Below are positions 21,170 through 31,199 of a stretch of 64,000 nucleotides of DNA, in pieces. The DNA lies in NCBI RefSeq assembly GCF_900606115.1, contig NZ_UWPJ01000034.1:1-64000 (forward strand). The letters run 5' to 3'. The position numbers were made by a program, and so were the translations under genes. Within the stretch, counting starts at the first letter, position 1. Every line of letters begins with the position of its first letter. This DNA is from Pigmentiphaga humi (GTDB taxonomy: Bacteria; Pseudomonadota; Gammaproteobacteria; Burkholderiales; Burkholderiaceae_B). A model generated the notes under the pieces. The model made no database searches. It had not been told where the DNA came from and worked only from the letters and a program-made list of their open reading frames with translations.

Positions 21170-21889
21170 TCAGCGGGCGGAGGGTGAACTTTCCTCCAGC
21201 AGCGGCTCCAGATGGGGCCAGACATTTTCCAGCAGGCGCGGCTGCGCCTGGATGGTCGGGTGCAGTCGATCGGCCTGGAACATCTCGACATGCTGCGCGA
21301 CGCCTTCCAGCAGGAAGGGCGCGAGTGCGGCTTTCTGCCGACGGGCCACTTCGGCGTAGAGCTGCTTGAAGCGTTCGGTGTAGGCGCGTCCGTAGTTGGG
21401 CGGTATCTGCATGCCCACCAGCAGGACTCGGGCGCCTGCCTGGCGTGCCGCCGCAGCCATCTTGTCCAGGTTCGCCTCGGTCATCTGCAGCGACAGGCCG
21501 CGCAGCGCGTCGTTGGCACCCAGCTCGATCACGACGATGCCGGGCTGGTATTGCGCCAGCAGGGCCGGCAGGCGGCTGGCGCCGCCGCTGGTGGTGTCGC
21601 CGCTGATGCTGGCGTTGGCCACCCGGTAGGCGTGACCGCGTTCCCGCAGCCGTTTCTCCAGGAGCGTCACCCAGCCGGTTTCGCGCGGAAGGCCGTAGCC
21701 TGCCGACAGGCTGTCGCCAAGCACTAGCAGCACGGGCGCGGAACTCCGTGGCGTTGTGACGGTCTGTGCCACGGCTGCAGGCAAGGCGCCGGCCAGCGCC
21801 AGGCAGCATGCCGCCACGAACGCGCGCCGCCGGTTGCCGGCGAACTGGCCGGCAGGAACGGACGGCGGCTTCGAGCAAGGCTTTATCAT
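21170..21889 (-). CDS. tesA: SGNH-family arylesterase/thioesterase I (TesA-like)
   Basis: 239-residue periplasmic GDSL hydrolase (acyl-CoA thioesterase I/protease I/lysophospholipase L1). Block I is VLGDSLSAGYGLP (catalytic Ser), block III ELGANDALRG (oxyanion Asn) and block V DRLHPT (Asp/His). A signal peptide is visible: RRRAFVAACCLALAGALPAAVAQ (split here as RRRAFVAACCLAL then AGALPAAVAQ). The ATG at 21889 overlaps the first possible ATG of the divergent ABC gene. The tesA/ybbA divergent pair is the same as in E. coli. Confidence 0.88.
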   Translation of the reverse strand: MIKPCSKPPSVPAGQFAGNRRRAFVAACCLALAGALPAAVAQTVTTPRSSAPVLLVLGDSLSAGYGLPRETGWVTLLEKRLRERGHAYRVANASISGDTTSGGASRLPALLAQYQPGIVVIELGANDALRGLSLQMTEANLDKMAAAARQAGARVLLVGMQIPPNYGRAYTERFKQLYAEVARRQKAALAPFLLEGVAQHVEMFQADRLHPTIQAQPRLLENVWPHLEPLLEESSPSAR

Positions 21890-21917
21890 GTCTTTCCTTA
21901 TTTCAAGCGATCCCATC

Positions 21918-22655
21918 ATGACGGCAACGACCCGATCCCAGCCCGGCAGCGTCCGGACCGAGCCTACGGCCCGCACGGCGATCGCCGTGCGCTCCCTGAC
22001 CAAGCGGGTAGCGGATTCGAGCGGCGAACTGGCGATACTCGATGCCGTGGATTTTACGGTCGACTTTGGAGAGACCGTAGCCATTACCGGGAGTTCTGGG
22101 TCCGGCAAGTCGACCCTGCTGGGTTTGCTGGCAGGGCTGGACGTGCCCACTTCGGGCTCCGTGCAACTGGCCGGCGAGGATCTGTACGCGCTCGACGAGG
22201 ACCAGCGCGCCCAGCTGCGGGCGCGCCACGTGGGATTCGTATTCCAGTCTTTCCAGCTGCTGCCGCATCTGACGGCGCTGGAGAACGTCATGCTGCCGCT
22301 CGAACTGGCCGGGCGCGATGCGCGCGCGGCCGCAACGGCCATGCTCGAACGGGTCGGCCTGGGCGAGCGCTTGCGGCACTATCCCAAGACGTTGTCGGGC
22401 GGCGAGCAGCAGCGCGTATCGCTGGCCCGGGCCTTTGTCGTGGAGCCTGCGCTGCTGTTCGCCGACGAGCCCACCGGCAGCCTGGATTCGGCGACCGGCG
22501 ATGCCATCATCGACCTGATGTTCGAATTGCACCGCGAGCGTGGCACCACGCTGCTGCTGGTCACGCACGACGCCAAGCTCGCGCAGCGCTGCGCGCGGCA
22601 ACTGGTCGTGGCGGGCGGCAGGCTGGTGCGCGATTCGGCGGCAGAGGTGTCGTGA
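21918..22655 (+). CDS. ybbA: ABC transporter ATP-binding protein (YbbA-like, LolD/MacB type)
   Basis: 245 residues from the ATG at 21918 (an ATG at 21888 would overlap the tesA start). Walker A GSSGSGKST, Q-loop FVFQSFQLLPHLTALENV, signature LSGGEQQRVSLARA, Walker B LLFADEPTGSLD and switch HD complete an active ATPase of the LolCDE/MacB exporter class. In E. coli the same tesA-ybbA divergent pair is followed by the permease ybbP; here the next gene (nnr) is convergent after 44 bp, so no permease partner is adjacent. Confidence 0.88.
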   Translation: MTATTRSQPGSVRTEPTARTAIAVRSLTKRVADSSGELAILDAVDFTVDFGETVAITGSSGSGKSTLLGLLAGLDVPTSGSVQLAGEDLYALDEDQRAQLRARHVGFVFQSFQLLPHLTALENVMLPLELAGRDARAAATAMLERVGLGERLRHYPKTLSGGEQQRVSLARAFVVEPALLFADEPTGSLDSATGDAIIDLMFELHRERGTTLLLVTHDAKLAQRCARQLVVAGGRLVRDSAAEVS

Positions 22656-22699
22656 CCAGGTTCGTGGGGGCAGGGAAGTGGTCGTGACGCGGCCGCCGC

Positions 22700-24250
22700 T
22701 CATGCCGACGCGCCAGGGCCGCGGCGCGCGTCGCTCTGGCCCCGGTTGCGCAGCAGGCGTGCGGCAGGGGCGATTTCGCCAGCGGTGAGGCCGATCGGCC
22801 CCGTGCCTTGCGCCACGAGTTCGTCGGCCGCGGCGCCGTGCAGCCAGACGCCTGCGCGCGCAGCATCGTCCACCGCCAGTCCTTGCGCGAGCAGCGCCCC
22901 CAGCATTCCGGCCAGCACGTCGCCCGTGCCGGCGGTGGCCAGGCCGGCATTGCCGCTGCCATTGATGGACCATTGCCCCGTGGGGGAGCTGACCACCGTG
23001 CCCGCACCCTTCAGGATCACCCATGCGCGATAGCGCGCCGCCAGCGCTTGCGCTGCGGCGATGCGGTCGGCCTGGATGGCGTCGGTGCCGGTGCCGAGCA
23101 GGCGGGCGGCTTCGCGAGGATGCGGGGTCAGGATGGCTGGGGTATGCCGGCTGACCAGCATGGTGGCCAATGCGGGATCTCCGGCGAGCAGCGTGAGAGC
23201 GTCGGCGTCCAGCACGAGCGGCTGCTCGCCGGGGAGCCGCGTGAGCAATTGCGCCAGCCAGGTGTGCGAGGCGGTTCCCGTGCCCATGCCGCAGCCGGCG
23301 ACCCAGCATGTCACCCCGAGGCTGCCGGCCTGGGCGAGCAGGTCTCCCGCCGGCCGCAGCATGAGCTCCGGATGCAGGGGGTCGCAAGCCAGCGAGCAGG
23401 AGTCTGGCTCCGCCAATCCGACCAGTATCTTGCCGGCGCCCGCGTAGAGCGCGGCACGCGCCGCCAGCAGCGCGGCGCCGGCCATGCCGGGCGCACCGGC
23501 GATCAGGCCCAGCGTGCCGTAGCTGCCCTTGTGGGTATCGTTGCCGCGCGGCGTGAAAAGAGCCGGGCAATCGCTGGCCTGGATCAGCCTGCCCGCTCCG
23601 TGCGCGTGGTGCGCCAGCCGCTCGGACAGGCCGAGGTCGGCAACGCCGACCGTACCGGCATGATCACCGCCGCCGCGCGTGTGCAGGCCGGGTTTGTCGC
23701 CGATATAGGTGAGGGTATGGGTAGCCACGATGCTGGCGGCTTGCGCGACGCCCGTATCGGCGTCCAGGCCGCTCGGCACATCGAGCGCCAGCACCGGGGC
23801 TTGCGTGAGGCGGGCCCAGCCGGCCCAGCGCGCCGCCTGGTCCGGCAGCGGACGCGACAGGCCGATGCCGAACAGCGCATCGACGATCAGGGCGGGAGGC
23901 TTGCCTTCGGGATGAAGCTGGCTGGGATCGCCCGGTTGCAGCAGGCCCTCGGGCAGCTCGCGCCAGGCCTGCGCGGCGTCGGGCGGCGGCGCGGCATGGG
24001 GCAGCGCCCAGACGCGCACGCACCGTCCGGCCTGATGCAGCAGCGCTGCCAGCATCGCCCCGTCACCGCCATTGTTGCCGGGCCCGCACAGGATGACGAT
24101 CGCGCCTTCGGGCCAGCGCTGCGCCACCAGGTCCGCGGCCGCCCAGGCGGCGCGGCGCATCAGTGTGTGGGCGGGCAGAGAGGCGAGCGCTTCGCGCTCG
24201 ACGAGGCGGATCGACGGCGTCCGGAACAGGAAGTGGGCGGGAGCGTGCAC
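22700..24250 (-). CDS. nnr: Bifunctional NAD(P)H-hydrate epimerase/dehydratase
   Basis: 516-residue fusion enzyme that repairs hydrated NAD(P)H. The N-terminal YjeF_N epimerase half (residues ~1-215) has [13 protein letters not shown] and [14 protein letters not shown]; the C-terminal ribokinase-like dehydratase half has the [14 protein letters not shown] stretch and the catalytic [20 protein letters not shown] segment (split: [20 protein letters not shown]). Full-length fusion. It is 57 bp downstream of the DadA-family gene on the same strand and converges with ybbA. Confidence 0.94.
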   Translation of the reverse strand: MHAPAHFLFRTPSIRLVEREALASLPAHTLMRRAAWAAADLVAQRWPEGAIVILCGPGNNGGDGAMLAALLHQAGRCVRVWALPHAAPPPDAAQAWRELPEGLLQPGDPSQLHPEGKPPALIVDALFGIGLSRPLPDQAARWAGWARLTQAPVLALDVPSGLDADTGVAQAASIVATHTLTYIGDKPGLHTRGGGDHAGTVGVADLGLSERLAHHAHGAGRLIQASDCPALFTPRGNDTHKGSYGTLGLIAGAPGMAGAALLAARAALYAGAGKILVGLAEPDSCSLACDPLHPELMLRPAGDLLAQAGSLGVTCWVAGCGMGTGTASHTWLAQLLTRLPGEQPLVLDADALTLLAGDPALATMLVSRHTPAILTPHPREAARLLGTGTDAIQADRIAAAQALAARYRAWVILKGAGTVVSSPTGQWSINGSGNAGLATAGTGDVLAGMLGALLAQGLAVDDAARAGVWLHGAAADELVAQGTGPIGLTAGEIAPAARLLRNRGQSDARRGPGASA

Positions 24251-24307
24251 GGTGAGGGTCGGCTGCAGGGAAGCAAGACTCGAAAGGCCGCCGGCGAAGG
24301 CGGAGCG

Positions 24308-25585
24308 TCAGCCCCGATTCTTGCGCGCGTAGCGGGCAATGTCCAATCCGTCGAGGGGCTCTCCGGGCTCGCGGCCCGCCACGGCATCCGCCACAATGCG
24401 TCCCGCGCCGGGCGCCATGCCCCAGCCGTGGGCGCCGTGGCCGATGTTCAGGTAGAGGCCGGGCAGGCGGGTCCTGCCCAGGATGGGCGGGCCGTCCGGC
24501 GTGGTGGCGCAGGCGCCCGACCACCAGGTCGCGCGCGAGAAGTCCAGGACGCCGGGCAGCCAGTCGCGCGCCGCGCGCGCCAGGGTACGCCGGGCCTTGT
24601 CGTGGGTGCCGGGGCGGCGTCCCCCGAGGTCGGTCGTGCTGGCGATGCGCAGCCTGTGGCCGAGCGGCGTGAAGCTGACGCCGTAGGCCTGGTCGATGAA
24701 GGCGCGGCGCGGACCGATCGCATCGTCGCGCAGGGGCACCGTGGCCGCGTGGCCGGTAATGGACAGCAGCGGCGCGCGCACGCCCAGCTTGACCAGCATC
24801 GCCGTCGCGTCCGAACCATTGGCCATGACGACGGCCTGGGCCGCCAGCGCCTGGCCGTCGTGCAGTTGCACGCCCGCGACCGCGCCGCGAATGTCCTGGG
24901 TCGGGCGCGCCATGGCATTGAACCTGAAGACCACGCCGTTGCGCTCGCATTCGGCGGCCAGCAGGCGGGCGTACAGCGGACAGTTGCCGGAGTCGTCCCC
25001 GGGATAGTAGATGGCGCCTGCCAGCGGCGTGCCCACCCGGCTCGCATCGCGCAGATGCGGATCCAGCGCGATGGCCTGTTCGGGCGTGAGCAACTGGTGC
25101 GGGATGCCATGCTCCTGCATCAGTTGGCGTGCGGGCTTGCTGCGTTCCACATCGCGCTGCGATCGCAGCAACTGGACGGTGCCGTTGCGGCGTTCGTACT
25201 CGAAGCCATGGCGTTCCTGCAGTTCGGCGAAGCACGTGCGGCTGTAGCGGGCCAGGCGTTGCATGGCGCCCAGGTTGCCGGCATAGCGCTCGGCCTGGCA
25301 TTGCCTGAGCCAGGCGCGCAGCCAGCCCCAGTGCCGGGGATCCATGGCCGGGCGCAGCATCGCCGGTTGCTCGGCCTTGAACATATAGGAAGCCAGGTGG
25401 CGCGGCATGCCGGGACAGGCCCACGGCGCGGCGTGATCCGCGGCGGCCAGGCCGGCGCTGCCGAAGCTCGCCTCTTGCGCGATGCCGCTGCGGCGGTCCA
25501 GGACCGTGACCTGCATGCCGTGCCGGTTCAGCCAATACGCGGTGCATACCCCGACGATGCCGGCACCGATCACAATCACATGCAT
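24308..25585 (-). CDS. dadA: D-amino acid dehydrogenase-like FAD oxidoreductase (DadA family)
   Basis: 425-residue DAO-fold flavoprotein. The dinucleotide-binding motif VIVIGAGIVGVCTAYWL is at the N-terminus, followed by EASFGSAGLAAADHAAPW (a family variant of the usual ANAG-GQ pattern), and the C-terminal FAD contact GHGAHGWGMAPGAGR. It oxidises D-amino acids (D-alanine in DadA) to keto acids, passing electrons to the respiratory chain. No alanine racemase is adjacent (alr is at 55.6 kb), so the exact substrate is uncertain. It is upstream of nnr on the same strand. Confidence 0.8.
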   Translation of the reverse strand: MHVIVIGAGIVGVCTAYWLNRHGMQVTVLDRRSGIAQEASFGSAGLAAADHAAPWACPGMPRHLASYMFKAEQPAMLRPAMDPRHWGWLRAWLRQCQAERYAGNLGAMQRLARYSRTCFAELQERHGFEYERRNGTVQLLRSQRDVERSKPARQLMQEHGIPHQLLTPEQAIALDPHLRDASRVGTPLAGAIYYPGDDSGNCPLYARLLAAECERNGVVFRFNAMARPTQDIRGAVAGVQLHDGQALAAQAVVMANGSDATAMLVKLGVRAPLLSITGHAATVPLRDDAIGPRRAFIDQAYGVSFTPLGHRLRIASTTDLGGRRPGTHDKARRTLARAARDWLPGVLDFSRATWWSGACATTPDGPPILGRTRLPGLYLNIGHGAHGWGMAPGAGRIVADAVAGREPGEPLDGLDIARYARKNRG

Positions 25586-25933
25586 AGAAAAAAACCTGCC
25601 CCGCCTTGCTGTTGTCCATGCGCCGTGGCCGGCGCACCTTGCCCGCTGCGGCGGGCACGCGATTTTACGCGGCAGCCGGCGTGGCCGTGGGAAAAAATCC
25701 CGGCCGGTGTGGTTTTACGGGCAATGAACTCCCTCTATGCGCTGACGCGCGCCCTCCGGCCGGATCCGCGGTGCCCTGGATTGGACAGTGCCGTTTCAGG
25801 TGACAGGGGGGCGGCGGCCGGTGAACGCGTGGACTGGTTTTCCCCTATCCGGCAGTACGAAGTAAAATCATGGATTGGCACGCGGCTCCCCGCTGCGTTT
25901 TCCCCGTGATTTCCTCCGCTTCCGCTTCCTATC
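25586..25933. other. Intergenic region upstream of purL
   Basis: 348 bp between divergent dadA and purL, without a gene. It contains a truncated dispersed repeat (25730-25780) and, near the right end, TAAAAT at 25863-25868, a plausible -10 for purL. Confidence 0.5.
25730..25780 (+). repeat. Dispersed GC-rich palindromic repeat, copy 5 (truncated)
   Basis: Keeps the outer modules GCGCTGACGCGCGCCC and GGCCGGATCCGCGGTGCCCTGG, lacking the central CCCC/GGGG hairpin and half of the GGATCC hairpin. Confidence 0.55.
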
Positions 25934-28900
25934 GTGGCCTCCATCCTGCGCCTGCCCGGCCCTCTTGCCCTTTCCTCGTTCCGCCGCGACCGCCTGTTGC
26001 GCCGGCTGCAATCCCTGAACGCCTCGGTGACGGACGTCGCGGCCCGCTACGTGCACTTCGTGTCCGTGGAAGGCGAACTGTCCGCGGATGAGCGGCAGCG
26101 CCTGGAGAACCTGCTGCGCTATGGCGATCCCGCGCCTGCGGTCCAGCAGGGCCTGGAACTGCTGGTGGTGCCGCGCCTTGGCACGGTATCGCCATGGGCC
26201 AGCAAGGCCACCGACATCGCGCACAACTGCGGCTTGGCCCAGGTGCGGCGCGTGGAGCGCGGCGCGGTCTATACGCTGACGCAGAAGCGCGGCTTGCTGG
26301 GGGGAGCGAAGCCGCTGGCCGAGCAGGAACTGGCGGCGCTGGCGGGCGCCTTGCACGACCGCATGACCGAGACCGTGGTCGATGGGGGGTTCGACGGTGC
26401 ACCGCTGTTCGCCACGCTGGCCGGCAAGCCCATGCAGACCGTGCCGCTCCTGGCCGACGGCGCGCCCGCCCTGGTGGCGGCCAACCGCACCATGGGACTG
26501 GCCCTGTCGGACGACGAAATCGAGTATCTGGTCGAGGCCTTCAACGGCCTGGGCCGCGATCCCACCGACGTCGAGCTGATGATGTTCGCGCAGGCCAACA
26601 GCGAACACTGCCGGCACAAGATCTTCAATGCGCAGTGGGTCATCGACGGCCAGGCCCAGGACAACACGCTGTTCGGCATGATCCGCGCCACCCACAAGGC
26701 CCAGCCCGAAGGCACGGTAGTGGCCTATTCGGACAACGCCGCGGTCATGGCCGGCGGCAAGGCCGAACGCTTCCACGTGCAGCCGGGCGCCGAAGGGCTG
26801 GAGTACGGCAAGCGCGAAGCCATCGTGCACACCTTGATGAAGGTCGAGACCCACAACCACCCGACCGCCATCTCGCCGTTCCCCGGCGCCTCTACCGGCG
26901 CGGGCGGCGAGATCCGCGACGAGGGCGCAACAGGCCGCGGCTCCAAGCCCAAGGCGGGCCTGACCGGCTTCACCGTGTCGCATCTGCGCTTCGACGATGC
27001 ACTCGAGCCCTGGGAACACGAGGGCCACGGCGCGCCCGACCGCATCGCCTCGCCGCTGTCCATCATGATCGAGGGCCCGATAGGCGGCGCCGCGTTCAAC
27101 AACGAATTCGGCCGTCCCAACCTGCTGGGCTATTTCCGCACCTTCGAACAGACCGCGGGCGGCGTGCGCTGGGGCTACCACAAGCCCATCATGATCGCCG
27201 GCGGCCTGGGCACCATCGAAGACGGCTATACGCACAAGCTGGACCTGCCTCCCGGCGCGCTGCTGATCCAGCTGGGCGGACCCGGCATGCGCATCGGCAT
27301 GGGCGGCGGCGCCGCGTCCAGCATGGGTGTGGGCAGCAATACGGCCGACCTGGACTTCGATTCGGTCCAGCGCGGCAACCCCGAGATCGAGCGCCGCGCG
27401 CAGGAGGTCATCGACCGCTGCTGGCAGCTCGGCGCGGACAACCCCATCCTGTCCATCCACGACGTCGGCGCGGGCGGGCTATCGAATGCTTTCCCCGAAC
27501 TGGTCGACGGCGCCGGCCGCGGCGCGGTGTTCGACCTGCAGCGCGTGCCGCTGGAAGAGTCGGGACTGTCGCCGGCCGAGATCTGGAGCAACGAATCGCA
27601 GGAGCGCTACGTGCTGGCCATCCTGCCCCGGGACCTTGAGCGTTTCGACGCCATGGCCGGGCGTGAGCGCTGCCCCTATGCGGTGGTCGGCGTGGCCACC
27701 GAGGAGCGCCAGTTGCGCGTGGTCAACGGCGAAGGCTTCGGCGCCGGAGACGTGGCCGCGGCCGATTGGGCCAAGACCGCGCGTCCGGTGGACGTGCCGA
27801 TCGACGTGATCCTGGGCAAGCCGCCGCGCATGGAGCGCGACGTCGCGCGTCAGTCCGGCGCGGGCGAGCCGCTGGACGTCGTGGGCCTGGAACTGGACGA
27901 CGTGGCCTTGCGCGTGCTGCGCAATCCCACGGTCGCCAACAAGACTTTCCTGATCACCATCGGCGACCGCACCGTGGGCGGCCTGTCCGCGCGCGACCAG
28001 ATGGTCGGACCGTGGCAAGTGCCGGTGGCCGATTGCGCGGTCACGCTGGCCGACTACAGCGGCATGCGCGGCGAGGCCATGGCCATGGGCGAACGCACCC
28101 CGCTGGCGGTGATCGACGCGCCGGCCTCGGGCCGCATGGCGGTGGCCGAGGCCATCACCAACCTTGCCGCCGCGCCGGTGCCGCGCATGGAAGACGTCAA
28201 GCTGTCGGCCAACTGGATGGCTGCTTGCGGCGAACCCGGACAGGATGCGGCGCTGTACGACACCGTCAGCGCGGTCAGCACGCTGTGCCAGCAGGTCGGC
28301 CTGGCGATCCCGGTGGGCAAGGATTCGCTGTCCATGCGCACGGGCTGGAACGAGCAGGGCGAAGACCGCCGCGTGGTCTCGCCCGTGTCCCTGGTCGTGA
28401 CCGCCTTCGCGCCGGTCGACGATGTGCGCAAGACGCTCACGCCGCAGCTGCGCACCGATCAGGGCGACACCACGCTGATCCTGATCGACCTGGGGCGCGG
28501 CAAGCATCGCCTGGGCGGCTCCGTGCTGGCGCAGGTCGTCGGCCAGGTCGGCCAGGCCGTGCCGGATATCGACGCGCCGGACGATCTGCGCGCTTTCTTC
28601 GCCGTCATCCGCACCCTGGCGGACAGCGGCGTGATCCTGGCTTACCACGACCGCTCCGATGGCGGCCTGTTCGCCACGGTGTGCGAAATGGCCTTCGCCG
28701 GCCATACCGGCGTCTCGATCAACCTCGACATGTTGACGCTCGATCCCCACGCCGCCGACTGGGGCGATTTCAAGATCCGCCCCGAGCAAGTCTCGGTGCA
28801 GCGCGACGAGCTGACGATCAAGGCCTTGTTCGCCGAAGAAGCCGGCGCGGTCATCCAAGTGCCGGCCGCCAGCCGCAACGCGGTCATGGAAGTGCTGCGC

Positions 28901-29959
28901 GGCGCCGGCCTGTCGGCGCATTCGCACGTGATAGGCGAGCCCAACGGCCGTGACGAGATCGAGTTCTACCGCGATGCCAAGCGCATCTGGGGTAAGCCGC
29001 GCGCCGAGCTGGGCAAGGCCTGGAGCGAGGTCAGCCGCCGCATCATGGCCTTGCGCGACAACCCCGAATGCGCGCAATCCGAGTTCGACCAATGGGACGA
29101 CGCGGGCCATCCCGGTCTGGCGCCCAAGGTCGGCTTCGATCCGCAGGAAGACGTCGCCGCGCCCATGATCGCTGCCGGCGCACGTCCGCGCGTGGCCATC
29201 CTGCGCGAGCAGGGCTGCAACAGCCAGGTTGAGATGGCCTACGCCTTCGACCGGGCCGGCTTTGCCTCCTGGGACGTCCACATGACCGACCTGCTGGGCG
29301 GCCGGGTGGACCTGGCCGACTTCAAGGGCCTGGTGGCGGTTGGCGGTTTCAGCTACGGCGACGTGCTGGGGGCCGGCGAAGGCTGGGCCAAGACCATCCA
29401 GTACAACCCGGTGCTGGCCGAGATGTTCGCCGCCTATTTCGGCCGTGGCGACACCTTCGCGCTGGGCATCTGCAACGGCTGCCAGATGCTGGCCGCGCTG
29501 GCGCCCATGATCCCGGGTGCGCAGGATTGGCCCCGCTTCACCCGCAATCGCTCGGAGAAATTCGAGGCGCGCTTCTCGCTGGTGGACATCCCCGAATCGC
29601 CGTCCATCTTCTTCGACGGCATGGCTGGCTCGCGCATGCCCATCGCGGTGTCGCACGGCGAGGGCTACGCGAACTTCTCGCAGCAGGGCAAGACCGGATC
29701 GGTGCTGGCCGCGATGCGCTTCGTCGACCACGCGGGCAAGCCCACCGAAGCCTATCCCCACAACCCCAACGGCAGCCCGGGCGGCCTGGCAGGCGTGACC
29801 ACCGCCGACGGCCGCTTCACGGCGCTGATGCCGCACCCGGAACGGGTGTTCCGCAACGTGCAGATGTCGTGGAGCCCGGCCTCCTGGGGCGAGAAGGACA
29901 GCGGCGGCGAGTTCTCGCCGTGGATGCGCATGTTCCGCAACGCGCGGCGCTGGGTGTAG
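25934..29959 (+). CDS. purL: Phosphoribosylformylglycinamidine synthase (large single-chain form)
   Basis: 1341-residue enzyme of step 4 of purine synthesis (FGAR to FGAM with glutamine and ATP). It opens with the family's N-terminal linker domain, then two PurM-like synthase halves ([28 protein letters not shown] split as [10 protein letters not shown] and [10 protein letters not shown]), and ends in a class I glutamine amidotransferase with nucleophile Cys1180 ([11 protein letters not shown]) and His/Glu (MPHPERVFR). Full length. The start is GTG at 25934, giving MASILRLPG, the pattern seen in related betaproteobacteria; the ribosome binding site is poor. Confidence 0.96.
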   Translation: MASILRLPGPLALSSFRRDRLLRRLQSLNASVTDVAARYVHFVSVEGELSADERQRLENLLRYGDPAPAVQQGLELLVVPRLGTVSPWASKATDIAHNCGLAQVRRVERGAVYTLTQKRGLLGGAKPLAEQELAALAGALHDRMTETVVDGGFDGAPLFATLAGKPMQTVPLLADGAPALVAANRTMGLALSDDEIEYLVEAFNGLGRDPTDVELMMFAQANSEHCRHKIFNAQWVIDGQAQDNTLFGMIRATHKAQPEGTVVAYSDNAAVMAGGKAERFHVQPGAEGLEYGKREAIVHTLMKVETHNHPTAISPFPGASTGAGGEIRDEGATGRGSKPKAGLTGFTVSHLRFDDALEPWEHEGHGAPDRIASPLSIMIEGPIGGAAFNNEFGRPNLLGYFRTFEQTAGGVRWGYHKPIMIAGGLGTIEDGYTHKLDLPPGALLIQLGGPGMRIGMGGGAASSMGVGSNTADLDFDSVQRGNPEIERRAQEVIDRCWQLGADNPILSIHDVGAGGLSNAFPELVDGAGRGAVFDLQRVPLEESGLSPAEIWSNESQERYVLAILPRDLERFDAMAGRERCPYAVVGVATEERQLRVVNGEGFGAGDVAAADWAKTARPVDVPIDVILGKPPRMERDVARQSGAGEPLDVVGLELDDVALRVLRNPTVANKTFLITIGDRTVGGLSARDQMVGPWQVPVADCAVTLADYSGMRGEAMAMGERTPLAVIDAPASGRMAVAEAITNLAAAPVPRMEDVKLSANWMAACGEPGQDAALYDTVSAVSTLCQQVGLAIPVGKDSLSMRTGWNEQGEDRRVVSPVSLVVTAFAPVDDVRKTLTPQLRTDQGDTTLILIDLGRGKHRLGGSVLAQVVGQVGQAVPDIDAPDDLRAFFAVIRTLADSGVILAYHDRSDGGLFATVCEMAFAGHTGVSINLDMLTLDPHAADWGDFKIRPEQVSVQRDELTIKALFAEEAGAVIQVPAASRNAVMEVLRGAGLSAHSHVIGEPNGRDEIEFYRDAKRIWGKPRAELGKAWSEVSRRIMALRDNPECAQSEFDQWDDAGHPGLAPKVGFDPQEDVAAPMIAAGARPRVAILREQGCNSQVEMAYAFDRAGFASWDVHMTDLLGGRVDLADFKGLVAVGGFSYGDVLGAGEGWAKTIQYNPVLAEMFAAYFGRGDTFALGICNGCQMLAALAPMIPGAQDWPRFTRNRSEKFEARFSLVDIPESPSIFFDGMAGSRMPIAVSHGEGYANFSQQGKTGSVLAAMRFVDHAGKPTEAYPHNPNGSPGGLAGVTTADGRFTALMPHPERVFRNVQMSWSPASWGEKDSGGEFSPWMRMFRNARRWV

Positions 29960-29990
29960 CCCTACTGGTAGGGGATGGGGAAAGTATGAC

Positions 29991-30014
29991 GAAACTGTCC
30001 CATGGGACAGTTTC
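29991..30014. promoter_or_regulatory. Perfect 24 bp palindrome upstream of the Rpn gene
   Basis: Each half is GAAACTGTCCCA read on either strand, with no mismatch and no spacer. It lies 32 bp after the purL stop and 69 bp before the Rpn GTG. No T-run follows, so an operator (dimeric regulator site) is more likely than a terminator. A second small hairpin, CCCTAC-tg-GTAGGG, sits at 29960-29973. Confidence 0.6.
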
Positions 30015-30083
30015 AGGCAGATTCGCGAGGGGCGGAAGCTCGCTAGAGTGGCGCTTCCCGTTCGTCTTTCCGCCGAGTCTTCC

Positions 30084-31052
30084 GTGTCCCGTCACGACAG
30101 CGCCTACCGTAGCCTCTTTTCCCATCCGGCCATGATGGCCGAACTGCTGCAAGGCGTGGTGCGCCAGGAATGGGTGGCCCAGGCCGACTTCTCCACCCTG
30201 GAGCGGCTCAACGCCGAACACGTGGCCCCGCGGGGCAGCCGCCGCCGGGCCAGCGACATGCTCTGGCGGGTGCGCAGCCGGCACGGGGACTGGGTGTACG
30301 TATACCTGCTGCTGGAATTCCAGTCGCGCAGCGATCCCTACATGGCGTTGCGTGCACTGACCTATGTCGGGCTGGAATACGAAGACATCCTGCGGCACAA
30401 GGGCGCGCAAGGCGACGGGCGGCTGCCGCCGATGCTGCCCATCGTGCTGTACAACGGCGTGCCGCGATGGAGGGCGTCCCAGCAGGTGTCCGAGTTGATT
30501 GCGCAGGCGCAGGGGCTCGAGCCGTACGTGCCGCAACTGCGTTATTTGCTGTTGGACGAAGGGGCATTGTTGGCGCACGGTAGTCTGCCTGCCGAGAACC
30601 TGGCCACGCTGCTGTTCCGGCTGGAGCATGCGGCCGACGAGGACCAGATGCGCCAGGCGCTGCGGGGACTCGTGCGGCGCCTGCGGGGGACGGCGCTGGA
30701 AGAACTGGAACGGGCGTTCACGGCGTGGCTGACCGAAGTGCTGCTGCCGGATCGGGCACCGGGTGTTAGGATGCCCAAAGTGGAAAATCTGCAGGAGTTC
30801 GATGCGATGATCACTGCCGAAAAGATCGATTGGAGCCTGCGCTGGAAGCAGGAAGGGCTTGAAGCTGGGCGGGAGGAAGGCCGAGAAGAGGGCCGCAAGG
30901 AAGGTCGAAGGGAAGGCCGAAGGGAAGGGCTGCAGGAGGGCAAGGCGCGGCTGCTGGAGCAGCAGTTGGTGCGCGCTTCGGTCCGTTGCCGGTTGCCGTG
31001 CGCGAACGCCTGGCCGGTGCTTCCGATGGCGAACTGGATGCCTGGGCTTTGA
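30084..31052 (+). CDS. Rpn-family recombination-promoting nuclease/putative transposase, C-terminus frameshifted
   Basis: The frame from GTG at 30084 codes for 322 residues. The N-terminal PD-(D/E)XK-like Rpn (transposase_31) domain is intact: HDSAYRSLFSHPAMMAELL, VYVYLLLEFQSRSDPYMALR (active-site E-x-Q) and MLPIVLYNGVPRW. A charged EGREEGRKEGRR-type repeat linker follows at ~270-300. Around 30972-30977 one base appears to be missing: the other forward frame continues as RFGPLPVAVRERL and then LDAWALNVLDASNLDEVF, the DUF4351 tail usual in this family, to a TGA at 31094-31096. In the actual frame the last ~25 residues are nonsense. Rpn proteins promote RecA-independent recombination or defence; activity here is unproven. 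Confidence 0.82.
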   Translation: MSRHDSAYRSLFSHPAMMAELLQGVVRQEWVAQADFSTLERLNAEHVAPRGSRRRASDMLWRVRSRHGDWVYVYLLLEFQSRSDPYMALRALTYVGLEYEDILRHKGAQGDGRLPPMLPIVLYNGVPRWRASQQVSELIAQAQGLEPYVPQLRYLLLDEGALLAHGSLPAENLATLLFRLEHAADEDQMRQALRGLVRRLRGTALEELERAFTAWLTEVLLPDRAPGVRMPKVENLQEFDAMITAEKIDWSLRWKQEGLEAGREEGREEGRKEGRREGRREGLQEGKARLLEQQLVRASVRCRLPCANAWPVLPMANWMPGL

Positions 31053-31153
31053 ATGTGCTGGATGCGTCCAACCTGGACGAGGTGTTCCGCGGCTGAGGCC
31101 TGTTGCGTCCGCGGTGTGCCGGCAGATGGGAAAACGCAGGGCAGCCCAAGCTG

Positions 31154-31184
31154 AAAAAAGAAAACCGCCTTGCGGCGGTTTTCC
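31154..31184 (-). terminator. Intrinsic terminator of porin gene 1
   Basis: On the minus strand, AAAACCGCC-gcaa-GGCGGTTTT is followed by CTTTTTT. It starts 15 bp past the porin stop. Confidence 0.85.
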
Positions 31185-31199
31185 AGGGGCTTCGATCGA

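Noticed and set aside
22808-25909. Open frame of about 1000 codons on the plus strand opposite nnr and dadA
   Set aside because: Both minus-strand genes have full family motifs; the plus frame is Arg/Gly/Ala-rich and matches nothing.
27479-29836. Long minus-strand frame opposite purL
   Set aside because: Shadow of the third codon position in purL; no motifs.
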